The notes beneath the pieces were generated by a model, which was not told the origin of the DNA, made no database searches, and was given only the letters and a program-made list of their open reading frames with translations. Shown piece by piece: positions 1-10,573 of a stretch of DNA of 14,029 nucleotides. Position 1 is the first letter of the stretch, and every line of letters starts with the position of its first letter. The stretch comes from Spirogloea muscicola (taxonomy: Eukaryota > Streptophyta > Zygnematophyceae > Spirogloeales > Spirogloeaceae): positions 23,298 through 37,326 of the forward strand of contig WELB01000393.1 of the NCBI GenBank assembly GCA_009602725.1. Reading direction: 5' to 3'. The position numbers and the translations under genes were made by a program.

Positions 1-360
1 CGCCGCCGCCGCGGCGGCCATGAGCCCCCCCTCGTCCTCGCCCAGCGCCTGGAATGCCTGCCCGCCCGACGCCGCCGCGGCCGACGCCGCGCTCGCCAAC
101 TCCGCCTCCCCGCACCTCCACGCTGCCGTCCCCCGCCCGACGGCGCGGGTCCTGGCCGCCCCCAAGCACCTGCGCCTCCAGCCCACCTCCTCCCTGAGGT
201 CCGCGCGCCCGCCTCCCAGCCAGCCAGGCCTCCCTGCTGAGCCCGCGCTTGCTCCAGGTGCTCGGCAGCCGGGCGCAGTCGCTGTGCACAGCAGCGGCTT
301 CGCTCCCGTCTGGCCCTTCCAGACGCACTGCCGCCAAGCTGCGGCCTCGGCATGCATGGG
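1..360. other. GC-rich stretch, open on both strands; possible exon of an unidentified upstream gene
   Basis: The stretch is very GC-rich and stays open in one plus frame (from ATG 20) and in minus frames that run off the left edge, for example from an ATG at 357. The plus frame gives a Pro/Ser/Ala-rich product. The minus frame from 357 gives an Ala/Arg/Gly-rich product containing the piece QAFQALGEDEGGLMA, whose acidic and hydrophobic mix looks slightly more protein-like. Both frames share the same third-codon positions, so the strong G/C bias there cannot pick the strand. I recognise no domain. It could be the 5' part of a divergent minus gene, or the promoter and 5' UTR of the gene starting at 430. 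Confidence 0.25.
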
Positions 361-429
361 ACTGAGAACCTCTGAGCATTGCCCCTGCGCACCAGCACCG
401 GCGCCCGCGACCGGGGCTCCGGCTCAGGC

Positions 430-3400
430 ATGCGAGGCGGGTGCACCTCCCGCAAGCTCGGCATCCTGTTCGCCTCCATCCTGGCCCTCATCTCGGGGCT
501 CTTCGTGGTCACCGACACCAGGCTCATCCTGGGAGGAGCCAAGGGCCGAAGTGAGTGGCCCCGGCTGTGCCGCCTCCCACCGCTGCCGCCTTGAACATGG
601 CCCTGACGGCAGCGGATATGTAGCTCGCGAGCTGGGCGTCCTTGCATCAGTGAGGGACTTTTGGTGGGCATGACCGGAAGTGCTCGTGAGTCGCTTCGTC
701 TCCAGTCCTCCTGAGCGTGCCCCGCTGCTCGACCTGGACAGGCCTGGAGGCAAGCCTGATCAGGCACCTGCCGCTGGAGGGCATCGACAACAAGGAGGTG
801 ATAGAGGCCGAGCAGAGCCCTCGGCATGCTCGGGACGTCCCTCAGCTCGTGAGGAGGCCCGAGGAGTCGCTCGACCTGGCTGGCCAGCTGAGCGGGTCAC
901 CGGCGGAGTTGCTTGCACAGCTTCCACATGACAGCAAGCCTCCTGCGGTGAGGTGGAGTGAGCTCGGGGAAGCCCCTCTGGCGTCTGCGGGCGAGGCCAA
1001 GCAAGTGGACGTCGATCAAGCAGCGGGCTCGTACGAGCAAACAACCCTGGTGCCGACCGAGTCCTCGGAGGTCGGCTTGAGCTTGGAAAGGCGACGGGCC
1101 ATCGGACTCGAGAACGACAGCTCCACACAGGCGACAAGTGTGGATCCTCTGTCGAGTGGGAGCGTCGGCCTGGGCCCCACCGAGCCGGATTGGGAACAAG
1201 CAGGAGGCTTGTTGGCACGACGCGAGCCGGAGCTGCAGCAGTCTACCCGCCCTCGGACAGGAGTGCTGAGAGCTGATAGTGAGGATGAGCAGAAGGCTCT
1301 GGAGCTGGTTTCGGGAGTCAAGCAGCGCAGGAAGCAAGGGCTGGACAGACGAAAGAGCAGGAAGGCTAGAGCGGACCGACAACGCAAGGCGAAGAAGCGC
1401 ACTGGTCCGGGGAAGAGATTCGGAGGTGAGTACCAGAGAGCACTCGTGAGGTATCTTCTCGCCTTGGGTGTGCCCAGCCTGCTCTAGTATGCCACAAAAC
1501 CTCAGCAGGGGTTGTGCTCTGAGCTTCATCATGCACAGGAGCTTGTCACCTTGAGGTGCGCGATGACCCCCGATATGGCTTGCCGTTTGGCTGAACCAGG
1601 GGACGAGGCTAAGCTAGCCAAGCACAGGGGCAAGTTGCAGACCCAGCAATCCAAGCTCCTGTTGTCCACACCTCCGTGGTACAATCCCTCTCTACCAAGG
1701 GAGCACCTGTGCAGCACATTCAGGCTGTCGCCTCCGCCCCCGCCCAATGGCAGAAAGACTGGGCCTCGGCGTGAGCACCCCATGTACTATCTTCCGGTTG
1801 TAGGGTACTCGTCGCGATGGTGCATGGCCAAGACCTGGGCTTCTGGAGTCACCGGAATGGACTTGCATCATTATTGAGTCCTCGCACTTGCCGCACTGCC
1901 TGCACTTTGTGCTGGTTGCCAATGTGGGGCTTTCTGTCAGGCATCTTCAGTCCCTCCCTCCAGGGAAGCACTGCGCGACCTCTGAGCTGGACTTTGTTTG
2001 CCTGCCTGTGCAGCTTGTCCTGTGTGCTACCTGCCACTGAGGGAAGCGCTGCAACTCATGCCGCCGCGCAACCAAAGTTCTTCCCGCATTTTGAAGGAGA
2101 TCAGCTTCGTCCATGCCCACGACGCATCCGAATTGAGAGCTAAGAGTCTTGGGAAGGCACCCAAGTTTGGTGGGTATCCCTCTTGGGAAGATCGTGCTGA
2201 CAGCTTCGACATCAGAGAGAGGATGCGTGTCCATTGCGGGTGCGTCTCTTCACCAGGAATGAGAGACAATCAAGACTTCACTTGACACACTGCTCTTCTA
2301 AAGGCTGCAAGCGTGCAATACTGATCAGCCTAGATTGGGTCGTACTTGTCAGTCAAGTTATGCATGGCGTGCACTCGATGTGCAGATTTGTGTATGGAGA
2401 GAAGCCGGGGTTCGACTCCATGTATGACATTGAGGAGACAGACCGTGCAGACATGGAGAAGTGCGAATCAGTGACTGTGGCATCGGCAATATTCGGTAAT
2501 GGCTGAAGCCATTGCTTGGATATCTCCAGTTGTCTTTATATACGCTGGGCCTGCGGACCTGAATCAAGACATCACTTCAGCAACTCGAGCTACACGGTTC
2601 CCAGTGCTTGAGAGCACATGGCGCCTCAAGTTTTGTGCCAAATTTCTCGGAAGCTGTTGATAACCTCCATCCCGTCTTCTGGTGAAGTGGCTGCCGTGGA
2701 GGAACACGAGAGCGTTATGACCATGACAGCGGTTGTTGTCCAGAAGCATCTGCATGGAGTTGATATGAGGCTGTGGCAATGCAGGTGCATATGACATGCT
2801 TCAGCAGCCAATCAACATCAGCCCAAAGGCTAGAAGAGATGTCTGCTTCTTCATGTTCGTGGACGAGGAAACCTTTGTGGAGTTGCGCCGGGACGGCACC
2901 ATCCCATTAGACACAAACACCGCAGGCTTGTGGCGTATCGTCATCGTGCGCAACTTGCCATTTACAGACCCTCGACGCACGGGCAAGGTACTCCAGCGAA
3001 CAAAGCCCAAATTGTTTGACATCGTGCAACACTTGCATTCAACATTCCATGGAAGTTGACTACGCTTGACTTCTCCTCCATGATCGACATTCAAATGATG
3101 TTGGTTTCTGTAGGTACCGAAGCTGCTATTGCATAGGCTTTTTCCGAACACACAGTTCTCTCTGTGGGTGGATGCCAAGCTGCAGCTTGTTGTGGATCCT
3201 TACAAGATCCTGGAGAGGTAAGCATCCTGATTGACCAGATACAGTCATGTTCAGGTTGATATCAGACCATTCTCCGTGGACTTTGTGGATCCATATCGTG
3301 AGCTGCCCAGCAGTGGCTCCTTGTCTTTAGATGGGCTGTGTTCTTTTTCCTGGTTAGATAGTGGACAGCAACAAGTATACGCTGGCATCTGTCCTCACAA

Positions 3401-4209
3401 GCTTATGACTTGGAGTGCATGACCAGGTTCTTGTGGAGAGGCAATTATACGTGGGCTATCTCCAAGCACTACAAGCGCTTTGACGTCTTTGAGGAAGCTG
3501 AGGCTAATAAAGCAGCTGGAAAGTACGACAATGCCAGCATTGACCTGCAAGTCGGAACATATCGAGATGACGGCATGACCCCATATACCGAAGCTAAGCT
3601 TCCTATTATCAGTGGTGAGCATCATATGTCGAGCATCCCAGCGACGGCACAGCTACCTTTGAGGAGATATTACAAAGATTTGCTGGTTGTTCAATCCTTG
3701 TGACGGTTATGGAACACATGTCGCTCAAGCTGCCAACACTATCGGAATGCAGATGTGCCAGAGGGTTGTGTCATCATCAGGGAGCACACGCCGCTGAGCA
3801 ATTTATTCAGCTGCCTGTGGTTCAATGAGGTGGATCGGTTCACATCCCGAGACCAGCTCAGTTTTGGCTATGTCCGTGACAAGGTACTGGCCAAGTCTGA
3901 CCTGAGATTGAACATGTTCCTCGACTGTGAGCGACGAAACTTTGTGGTCCAGGTGAGCTCCTTGACCTGTCCAAGGCCCAGCTTTGCATGTGGGCTGGTT
4001 GTCTTTCTCCCATTCATACGCCTACTCTCACCTTGACCAGCTTGCTTCAAGTTGCAGGTATGGGGTATGCATAAGCAAGCTGTACTGCGCAGCTTAGACT
4101 GATGACGGTGTCAAAATTGTCCTCACAGGCTTACCACAAGGATGTGCTGTTGCAAAAGGCTTCCAAGGAGCAAGCAGGAGGAGCCTTGAAAAGTACTGCA
4201 GATGTATAA
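430..4209 (+). CDS. MUCI70: TOD1/MUCI70-like glycosyltransferase-like (DUF616) protein, nine exons
   Basis: Exons are 430-550, 706-1425, 2014-2239, 2386-2495, 2785-2987, 3114-3217, 3427-3614, 3753-3952 and 4129-4209. All introns are GT-AG with compatible phases, and the total is 1953 nt (650 aa). The start is the first ATG after an in-frame TGA at 373-375. Residues about 10-34 form a hydrophobic signal anchor (KLGILFASILALISGLFV). Residues about 42-280 are low-complexity and end in a Lys/Arg-rich tract (about 245-280). The DUF616 domain covers about 308-640, with FGGYPSWEDRADSFDIRE, ASAIFGAYDMLQQP, DVCFFMFVDEET, LWRIVIVRNLPFTDPRRTGK, FSLWVDAKLQLVVDPYKILE, YKRFDVFEEAEANKAAGKYD and NEVDRFTSRDQLSF. 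Plant relatives (Arabidopsis MUCI70, TOD1) are Golgi/endomembrane type II proteins linked to pectin and mucilage or to ceramide hydrolysis; the activity here is not settled by sequence. The least certain junction is 1425/2014, where a small exon could be missing. Confidence 0.93.
1426..2013 (+). other. Long second intron of the TOD1/MUCI70-like gene
   Basis: The donor is GTGAGT at 1426 and the acceptor is a T-rich tract ending in CAG at 2011-2013. At 588 nt this is two to five times longer than the gene's other introns (126-289 nt). The phase on both sides matches (one base carried in, two taken out). An open frame at 1512-1877 has a run of five prolines but shares no block with DUF616 proteins, and the CAG acceptor tested before it (1536-1538) gives the wrong phase for that frame. 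I treat the interval as intronic, with a small chance of a further exon. Confidence 0.6.
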
Positions 4210-4995
4210 TACACATATACTATAGCCCCTCGCACATTGTCTAGTTGCAAAAGTGGTTCACGTAGAAGTGAGAGTATTAATCATGGTAGAGGTGCACTTG
4301 ATAGTGAAGGAATCAGCTTCTTGCTGGCGTTTAGTCATGCATCATGTGCTCTTAGTTTTGACTTATGCATTGCTTGGCCTGCCAGATTTTGCAGCTGGGA
4401 AGCACATTGGACCGGATGGACTTAGAAGGACCCCAAATAGTGGAGCAGTAGTGACTTAAATGGCCCTACTCATAGCTCAAGAGGCAAAAAGGCAATTGCC
4501 TGTTTCACAGATGTACTGCAGCAAATCAGCTCACACAAGGGTTATTGCTGGCAATCTTAGTATACACCTAGTTGTTCACAAGCATTTGCGCATGGTCATT
4601 CATTGAGCATGTGGATAAAAGAAAGCACACATTTGTGCTCTTGATCAGAGCACGTGCTGCTGTGTGTGATCACTAATGCCCATCCTGCACATTGCCTAGG
4701 AGTTGGTAAATACTCATGATTCTCCAGGTGGCGACGCGTGCAGGCAGGATGCTGCCTGTGATTCATTTGGAAAGAATCTGACATGCCTGCCAGTGTGCAG
4801 GACCATGGAGCAGGGTACCCTTCGAGCTCCTCAGAGCATCTAGCTTTCGAGGATTGATCTTTGTAGGGTTGGCTTTCTCAGCCTAGCCGAGGCATGTGCT
4901 CCTTCTGGCGGCAGGCGGCAATTGGCCCAGGGCTCACTTAGCTTCTGAAAGCTTCTGCTTGCAGGACTGTCGATGACTGCCTCTGCGGCTGCTCC
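4210..4995. other. Convergent intergenic region (3' UTRs of the flanking genes)
   Basis: This 786-bp stretch lies between the stop codons of the plus TOD1/MUCI70-like gene and the minus SSU72 gene, so it should hold both 3' UTRs. It is AT-richer than the neighbouring 5' exons. Short open frames, such as 4237-4425 plus, show no recognisable protein. I found no TGTAA pentamer in the expected orientation for either gene, so the cleavage sites cannot be placed. Confidence 0.6.
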
Positions 4996-6949
4996 TTAGT
5001 AGAAGCAAACAGCATATAGGGCCTTGCGCTTGTGCCGCTTCTCAAATTGTTGAATGATGTCCTCTATTTCATCCTCCCATACCTCCGCTGCTTCCAGCTG
5101 GCCAACGTGATCAGAGCACAATTGGGTGCAAATCAGGTACTGTACTACTGCTCAGCGACAGCGCGTATGTATCAGCTCCTCAGTAGTTGCAATGTTTGTT
5201 AGGCTACTGTGCCAAGCAGGACTTGAACATCAAGGTCCACAGGTAGTTAATCGCCACAACCACAACTCGAGCGATGGACTAAAGATATTGATGCAGACCC
5301 AGAACATTGCTTGAGTTACTGGGGGTGCTTATGCAGTATGCTCCAGATGACATGTACTTGGGAAGCTATGCTGGCAATCTGTTGACACACTGCTTGCATG
5401 CAGGACAAAGTCGTGCACGCAGGCTCAGCGACGCTGTGTTCATACTTTGTGCAGAGCCTGTCCACGTTCTCAGGTTATGCTGGCTTCGGCAGGTTTACCA
5501 AGATCCAAGGACAAGCGCAAAGGTGCAGGGAACAATGGAGATCTTGCATATAGTTGACAGGGTTCTCTTGCACGGCAAGAAGCCGTCCACAGCATATATG
5601 TTTGAGCAGCGCTGACAGGCAGCTCTTTCTAGTCCTTGTCTGAGCCACAATGGTGAGTGGAGCCCCTGGAGTAGGACAAGAGCAATCTGAAGAGGAGCTC
5701 GCTTGTCGTGTACGCAGTTGTTGCAATCGAGGCCTCACCATCTGACAGAGCTGTAGTGCCAGCCTAGCACCCAAAGTTGCTTCTTCGTGGTTGTCTTTGA
5801 CGCTCAGGTTGAGAACCAGCACGCTGTGGAGGTGCGCCTGCTCCCTGTATTGTAGATCTGCCAACAGACGAAGAAGCTAGTTATGAGCCCCACGTACAGA
5901 TGCGTCTCACATTGAGTGCTCGCAGCATTCACAGCATGCCAGTCACTGATTTGTCAAGCTGACCGCTACTCTAAGGATGTAAACTGCATTGCTGCAGTTA
6001 GCCAGGTGACTTTTACTCTGAGCATGTGGACTGCATAGCTGCAGTTTGCCATTACAGAGGTTGCAGGCAAATGACAACATGGAAGCACAATGGTGCAGAA
6101 GACGCGGTAGTCTAGATCCAACATAGGACAGGCAATGGAGCACGACACTTGATGCTAGGGCATGCTTAGTCTTGCCGCCTGAAAAGAAGCGCAAATTGCA
6201 ATGTACTTGGCTAGAGTGCCCGAACACCTCCACGCATCTGAATCCATGTAGGGTGTCAAAGTGGCCTACCGCTGACGACCATGTCAAACACACGCTCCTC
6301 GAATGCAAGTACGACATCAAACTTGCCGTCCTGGGCATTGTCCTGCCAGCGCTCGGGCGCTTCCTTGACGCCGCTGTTGCGATGAAGCATCTGGAGCACG
6401 CCATTCTTCTCGTATCTGTTGAAATAGATTGGTCAAGGCGAGAGACAGTATGTCTGCAAGCTCGGCTCGACCACCAACAAACCTCGTCGCTCATCGTGAG
6501 CCCGCCCTCCTGCAGTGCACTTGTTGATTCTCCTCCTTCTCTTTCCTCTTAATAGTGAGACGTCAGAAACAACCTCTTCATCCACCGGTTGACTGCTTCC
6601 TGGCAATGATCAGTGCGGGGAGGGGCAGCCTGACTTGCGAGGGAGCGGCAGCCAAGGAGGCGGGATACAGCTCCGGGTCTTTGAGGCTGAGGTCGCGGAG
6701 CATGGACGAGTAGGGCGTGCCAAAGGTGTACACGTTGGGCTGGCGCGCGCTCGGCCCCGGCAGCCGGACACACGATCCCGTCCCGTACGACCGCACGTCC
6801 AAGCCCTGGCGCGCCAGCAGCGCGTGCGCCTCCATGCTGCGGTTCTGGTTGGACGCGCACACCAGCGCGATGCGCAGCCGCGGCGGCATGGCCGCGGCCT
6901 CGGCCACGGCCGCGGGCGTTGTTGCTGCTGCCCGCGGTGCCGCAACCAT
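4996..6949 (-). CDS. SSU72: RNA polymerase II CTD Ser-5/Ser-7 phosphatase Ssu72, four exons
   Basis: Exons in transcript order are 6949-6669, 6415-6270, 5857-5739 and 5097-4996, 648 nt in all (215 aa). Introns are 253, 412 and 641 nt, all GT-AG. Ssu72 removes phosphate from Ser-5/Ser-7 of the Pol II CTD within the nuclear cleavage/polyadenylation machinery. The CX5R active-site loop is [13 protein letters not shown] (Cys31, Arg37), followed by [25 protein letters not shown] joins [13 protein letters not shown] exactly across intron 1. The Asp motif is [13 protein letters not shown] (Asp164), and the C-terminus KALYAVCFY is the family's usual ending. A second in-frame ATG at 6889 gives 195 aa, almost the length of human Ssu72. 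I kept 6949 because it comes first and has a good context (GCGCCATGG). The extra 20 residues are Ala-rich. Confidence 0.96.
5983..6046. repeat. Short imperfect direct repeat in SSU72 intron 2
   Basis: A 17-nt sequence at 5983-5999 (ACTGCATTGCTGCAGTT) recurs at 6030-6046 with one change. Each copy contains the self-complementary core GCTGCAGT/AGCTGCAGT. It lies in the 412-nt intron between the second and third SSU72 exons. It is probably incidental; no function is implied. Confidence 0.5.
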
Positions 6950-8191
6950 GGCGCGAGGGCAGCGCGCCGGCACGGCACGCCGGAGCGCCGNTGGGGAGCG
7001 GGGCTGTGAGTGGTGGGAGTGGTGGGCTCGGAGAATGCCGCCGCTAATGGTAATGGTAGTGACAAAGAGCGGCTGTGAAAGCCAGCTAGCTGCAAGTGGA
7101 AAAGGATGCCGCTGCTGATGGTAGAAGAGCGGGAGTAAGAGCAAGAGCCAGCCAGGTGCACACAGCGGGTGTTCGTGATCAATATAAGCGACGAAAGTGG
7201 GAACTGGCTGCTAGCATTCATTCTTTCATTCTTTCCCGCCACTTCTTCTTTCCTAAACCCGGCTCCTTTGGACCTTGTTCACTCTCAAGCGGGCTGGCCT
7301 TTCCAATTTCTCTTTCCAAGCCCTCGCCCCCCTTTTGGATGAGCTGCTCCGGCTCTGACTTGGCAGCAGTGCATACAGAGGGAACGCACTTACACCACGC
7401 GGACCCGTCAGGCTGGGCAACAGGGGCCCCACGCGGTACCCACGTGTCACCAACAGGAAGTCAGATCAGCTGAGCGGAGGAAGAGGAACCCCGCTGCGCA
7501 AGCCAGATGCCGCTGCAAGGGCGCAACAGGCACAGCAAAGCACGCCATTGGAACCGCTGGAGGGACATGAGGAGAAGCTCGCTGCGCCCAGGTGAAGCGA
7601 GAAGCAGCTTCACTTGGTGACGTGCAAAAAGCAGCAGCAGGTACTCTCAACGACCTCCAGGGACCCGGCCACCCCTTGCCCGTCGTCTACTGCCAACGAC
7701 ATCGACCCCTGCTCTGATGCTTGGGGCGACTCGCTGCCTGTTGGGCCAGGCCACATGGTCCGAAACTGAACACAAGACATCTAGAAATTGACGCTGATCC
7801 TACCTCGAAGCAAGCGGGTGGAACATCTGCTGGAGAAGTAAGCAAGCTCCCCCCAGGCGGGGGGATAGGCTCTGTGCAGCCTGCCAGTGGTCACCACACA
7901 GAGAGTGGGCCGCCACAGGCGCAAGCAGGTGCCGATCGTGACAAGAAAGCGCCAGCTTGACTATCCCTGCCCAATCATGAAGTCCCATGCATGCGCCTGT
8001 GCAAAGCAGCCGTACATCACAATCTGGAGCCAACTGCACCTCGTAGTGAAAGCTCTGAAAAGCACGAACCCCCCAGGTCAAGTGACTGAACCCCTAGATG
8101 CCTTTCTGATTTACATCTGCATCTACCAAAACTGCCCACCATGGACACATGCTCTCCCACTTAATTCACTGCAGCTCCACAGGCCAGGCTT
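6950..8191. other. SSU72 upstream region and intergenic DNA, with an unplaced coding-like stretch
   Basis: This interval is upstream of SSU72 and downstream of the SDR gene. Base 6991 is an N, about 40 bp above the SSU72 ATG. On the plus strand, 7470-7591 reads as an uninterrupted peptide of balanced composition (begins LSGGRGTPLRKPDAAARA) ending at a GTGAAG donor-like site. A second open piece, in the same frame relative to the window, begins at 7641 after a CAGCAGCAG tract and ends with a TGA near 7766. Splicing the two at the visible sites breaks frame, so I do not call a gene. Neither piece resembles a family I know. Confidence 0.35.
8111..8115 (-). promoter_or_regulatory. Candidate TGTAA polyadenylation signal of the SDR gene
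   Basis: On the minus strand the pentamer TGTAA lies about 77 nt past the SDR stop codon. TGTAA is the usual near-upstream poly(A) element in green algae. Position and orientation fit, but a pentamer alone is weak evidence. Confidence 0.45.
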
Positions 8192-10321
8192 TCAGACTGC
8201 TGCAACCGTCTCGTCTGCTTGCTTGAACAAGCGCTCCCACGCTGCAGGATCTGCTCCAACTGGTTCCCCCTGCATAAGATGCAGCTTCAGCGATCAAGAG
8301 TATAGCGGAAGCACCTACTTGTCCTGCCTCACAATACCAGTTTACCGAATCTGCATGCGAAGGTAGTGGACGTCGGAGTCCAGTACCGCAAACAAGTTTG
8401 TGAAGAACAGCTTGTTGTAGTCATGCACCTCAGCAGAGTTGACCTCGTACGTTTGGCCAGAGGTACTATCCAACTGCAAGGCCTGTATGCATGCCTCTGC
8501 TACCACATGGCGACTTGCCTCTGCTATTAATGTATCACCTGCCACGTACAACCAGAGGAGAGCTTAGATCCCCCCTCTGCCTGCATCAGAGAAGCCGGAG
8601 CACCAAGCAGGTGCTGCTAGAGCGCGTGGCGTTAGTACTATCCCGCCATGCAACTGCTAAGGTCCTCAGGGAAGAACCTCGGCCGACAATGGCGGCTTGT
8701 CGTGAACCAGCAGTGGCGCGTAGCAGCGTGTTGACATCATACGAAGTGTAAGGTCCATCGGTCAACCTTCCTGCCCTGTTACGTACAAGTGCTCTTGAAA
8801 TTCAGCACAGTGGCTGCTGCATTCCTGGAGGATACACGTACACCAAGCTTCTGGCAAGTCACGCTTGCTGAAACTCAGCCATAGCAGCCTCCCATTGTGG
8901 GCCACAGTGCAACCACAGTGGTAGTAGACAGTAGTAGCTCCGGTGAACCTGATTATGGTGTAGGGCAAGCCCGAGGCTTTGAGCATGTCCTCTGCTGCCT
9001 TCTTGCAAGAGAGAGTGCCAAAGAGGTTGAGCACGCTGCATCACTGGTCAAGCAATGCGGCTGTCAAGGGATTTGGCTATGCCCCGTGGCACGACAACGG
9101 CAATCGAGGTGACAGTCTGGTGCTCATCGAGCCTAGCAACAGGATCACTCTCGACTGGCGTGGCAACTGCACCTGAAAGGCAATTTGTCGGCCTTTGTAA
9201 CGCCAATGGAGGAGATCAGAACCACTTTCTCCACATCTTTGGGCAGTGCAGCCAGCAGATTGCGATTGCCCACCACGTCTGAAGGTCACAGCCCGCTTCT
9301 TCATCATGAATGCAGCAGCGGCTTGACATTCGCAGATGACGGTGCCGCAGTGGCAATGCAAGCAAGGAGACGGGAGCAGCACGTACCCGACTGCTGGGGG
9401 CTATTATTCCCCAGCCAACGGAGCGAAGGAAAGGCAGTGGACCCTGTGCAGATGATGACATACTTCACACCCTGTGGAAGTGACACCAGCCCAAGAGTGA
9501 GGCCAAGCCCCTGCTCTGTGCCTAGATTGCGAAAAGCTCGCAGCCTGAAGAGGGGCTTGATTTGCCTGTGACCTTGCCACTGATGATCGAATCAAATTGC
9601 AATTAGCAGAAAGAGAGCAGTTGGCACACTCAAGGGGTGATTACTCGAGGATTGATAACGGACGCTGAGGCTGACAACAGTAGCTTGTTGCAGATAAGAG
9701 GAAGGCAAGTTGCTTGCTACAGTTGCCTGAGGCCATGGAGAAGGGTTCAAAGAGGCAGCTGCATTGCTGCTGGAATAGAACCTTGAACACATCAGCAGCC
9801 AGTGTAGAAGGGTCCCTGGTGTCTCCCACGAATATCTGCGGAGTCGTCAAGCCGGTGGGATGGTCTTTAGAGAGCATGTCCGGCCCTTGGCCGCCATTAC
9901 TGACTATGAGTGGGCCGTGTGACTGCAAGGTACAGGGCCTCGTATGCAAGATGAGACTAGTATCCCTTTAATCGACAGCTCAGACGCGAGGCGAGTGTCT
10001 GCGGAGTGGGCATATGACGCCCAAGCGCACGCACCTGCACGCGGTCAAGAAAGGGCTTGCCAAAGACGGCCTCGGCCTTGGCGACGTTGCGTACGAGCGC
10101 CGTGGCCGGCCAGCCTCGCTCCACCAGCTGCGCGAGGACCAGCTGCCCTGCGCTCTCGCGGCGCGGCGCCGGCCAGGCCGCCGTCAGCGACCCCGGGCGC
10201 AGCAGGAGCGGGCCACGCCAGCCAGAGCCCGGCTGCAAGCTCCGCGAGCGCGGGCGGAGGCGCCCACCGACGCCGCCCGTGGCGCCAGGGACGAGGACCC
10301 GCGGCCGGGTGGTGTGAACAT
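8192..10321 (-). CDS. Plastid-type NAD(P)-binding atypical SDR (NmrA/At4g31530-like), nine exons, 5' end missing
   Basis: Exons in transcript order are 10321-10268, 10147-10035, 9835-9782, 9471-9387, 9278-9173, 9035-8949, 8775-8678, 8538-8429 and 8269-8192. They give 260 aa plus an incomplete first codon. The Rossmann glycine motif RVLVPGATGGVGQLVLAQLV is recreated only when the 120-nt first intron is removed. Then come ERGWPATALVRN, VGDTRDPSTLAADVFK, YVIICTGSTAFPS, GNRNLLAALPKDVEKVVLIS, LFGTLSCKKAAEDMLKASGL, GRLTDGPYTSYDVNTLL, EASRHVVAEACIQAL and the C-terminal GADPAAWERLFKQADETVAA. The order matches plant plastid SDR-like proteins such as At4g31530; the substrate is unknown. The first visible exon starts after a TTAG acceptor with no in-frame ATG, so an upstream exon, probably with the transit peptide, is absent. 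In the LFGTLSCKKAAED block, Cys stands where I recall Tyr in many relatives. Confidence 0.9.
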
Positions 10322-10323
10322 CT

Positions 10324-10352
10324 AAGTGGGGAGGAATGTAACGTTCCCACTT
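10324..10352. repeat. Short inverted repeat next to the SDR splice acceptor
   Basis: AAGTGGG (10324-10330) and CCCACTT (10346-10352) are exact complements flanking 15 nt. One further base pair is possible if the left arm skips no base at the junction side (TAAGTGGG against CCCACTTA). The arms abut the TTAG acceptor used by the SDR gene. Read on the minus strand, the right arm holds a consensus-like GTAAGT and the left arm the TAG, 33 nt apart, too short for a normal intron. Confidence 0.6.
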
Positions 10353-10402
10353 ACTGGGAGCGTTGATCCAGGTGGTGACGCTTATCTAATTGGCACGTCG
10401 TC

Positions 10403-10493
10403 GACCTGGCCTGGCCAGGCGGTCCCGCACGGGGGCCCCGGTGGCGCGGTGTCCACCCTGGCGCCCCGCCCCGACCGACCTGGCCTGGCCAGG
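10403..10493. repeat. Two copies of a 17-nt direct repeat with a palindromic core
   Basis: GACCTGGCCTGGCCAGG occurs exactly at 10403-10419 and 10477-10493, 74 bp apart. Each copy contains the 10-bp palindrome CCTGGCCAGG. The DNA between them is very GC-rich. The copies could be protein-binding sites or part of a larger repeat. Confidence 0.75.
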
Positions 10494-10573
10494 TGATCGC
10501 GCATGTTGTAAATCTGGGGTTACCCGCTACGGTTAATGAGGTAGACTTGGCTGATGGAAAGCCATAGTGCTGA

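Noticed and set aside
20-673. 217-codon plus-strand open frame starting at ATG 20
   Set aside because: Its 3' half overlaps, in another frame, the signal-anchor exon and first intron of the DUF616 gene. The Pro/Ser-rich product matches nothing I know.
1512-1877. 121-codon plus open frame inside the 588-nt intron
   Set aside because: There is no DUF616 similarity, and the CAG acceptor tested in front of it does not give a phase that keeps both flanking exons in frame.
5307-5615. 102-codon plus open frame
   Set aside because: It lies in the third SSU72 intron on the opposite strand. The SSU72 blocks on either side join exactly, and the product has no recognisable domain.
5943-6494. 183-codon minus open frame
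   Set aside because: It is in a different frame from SSU72 exon 2, which carries the conserved phosphatase sequence over the same bases.
7181-7188. TATA-like AATATAAG upstream of SSU72
   Set aside because: It is about 235 bp from the start codon, its strand is ambiguous, and no transcription start is known.
8342-8428. Read-through SDR C-terminus ending in HYLRMQIR
   Set aside because: Splicing at 8429/8269 instead yields GADPAAWERLF, the conserved C-terminal block of the family.
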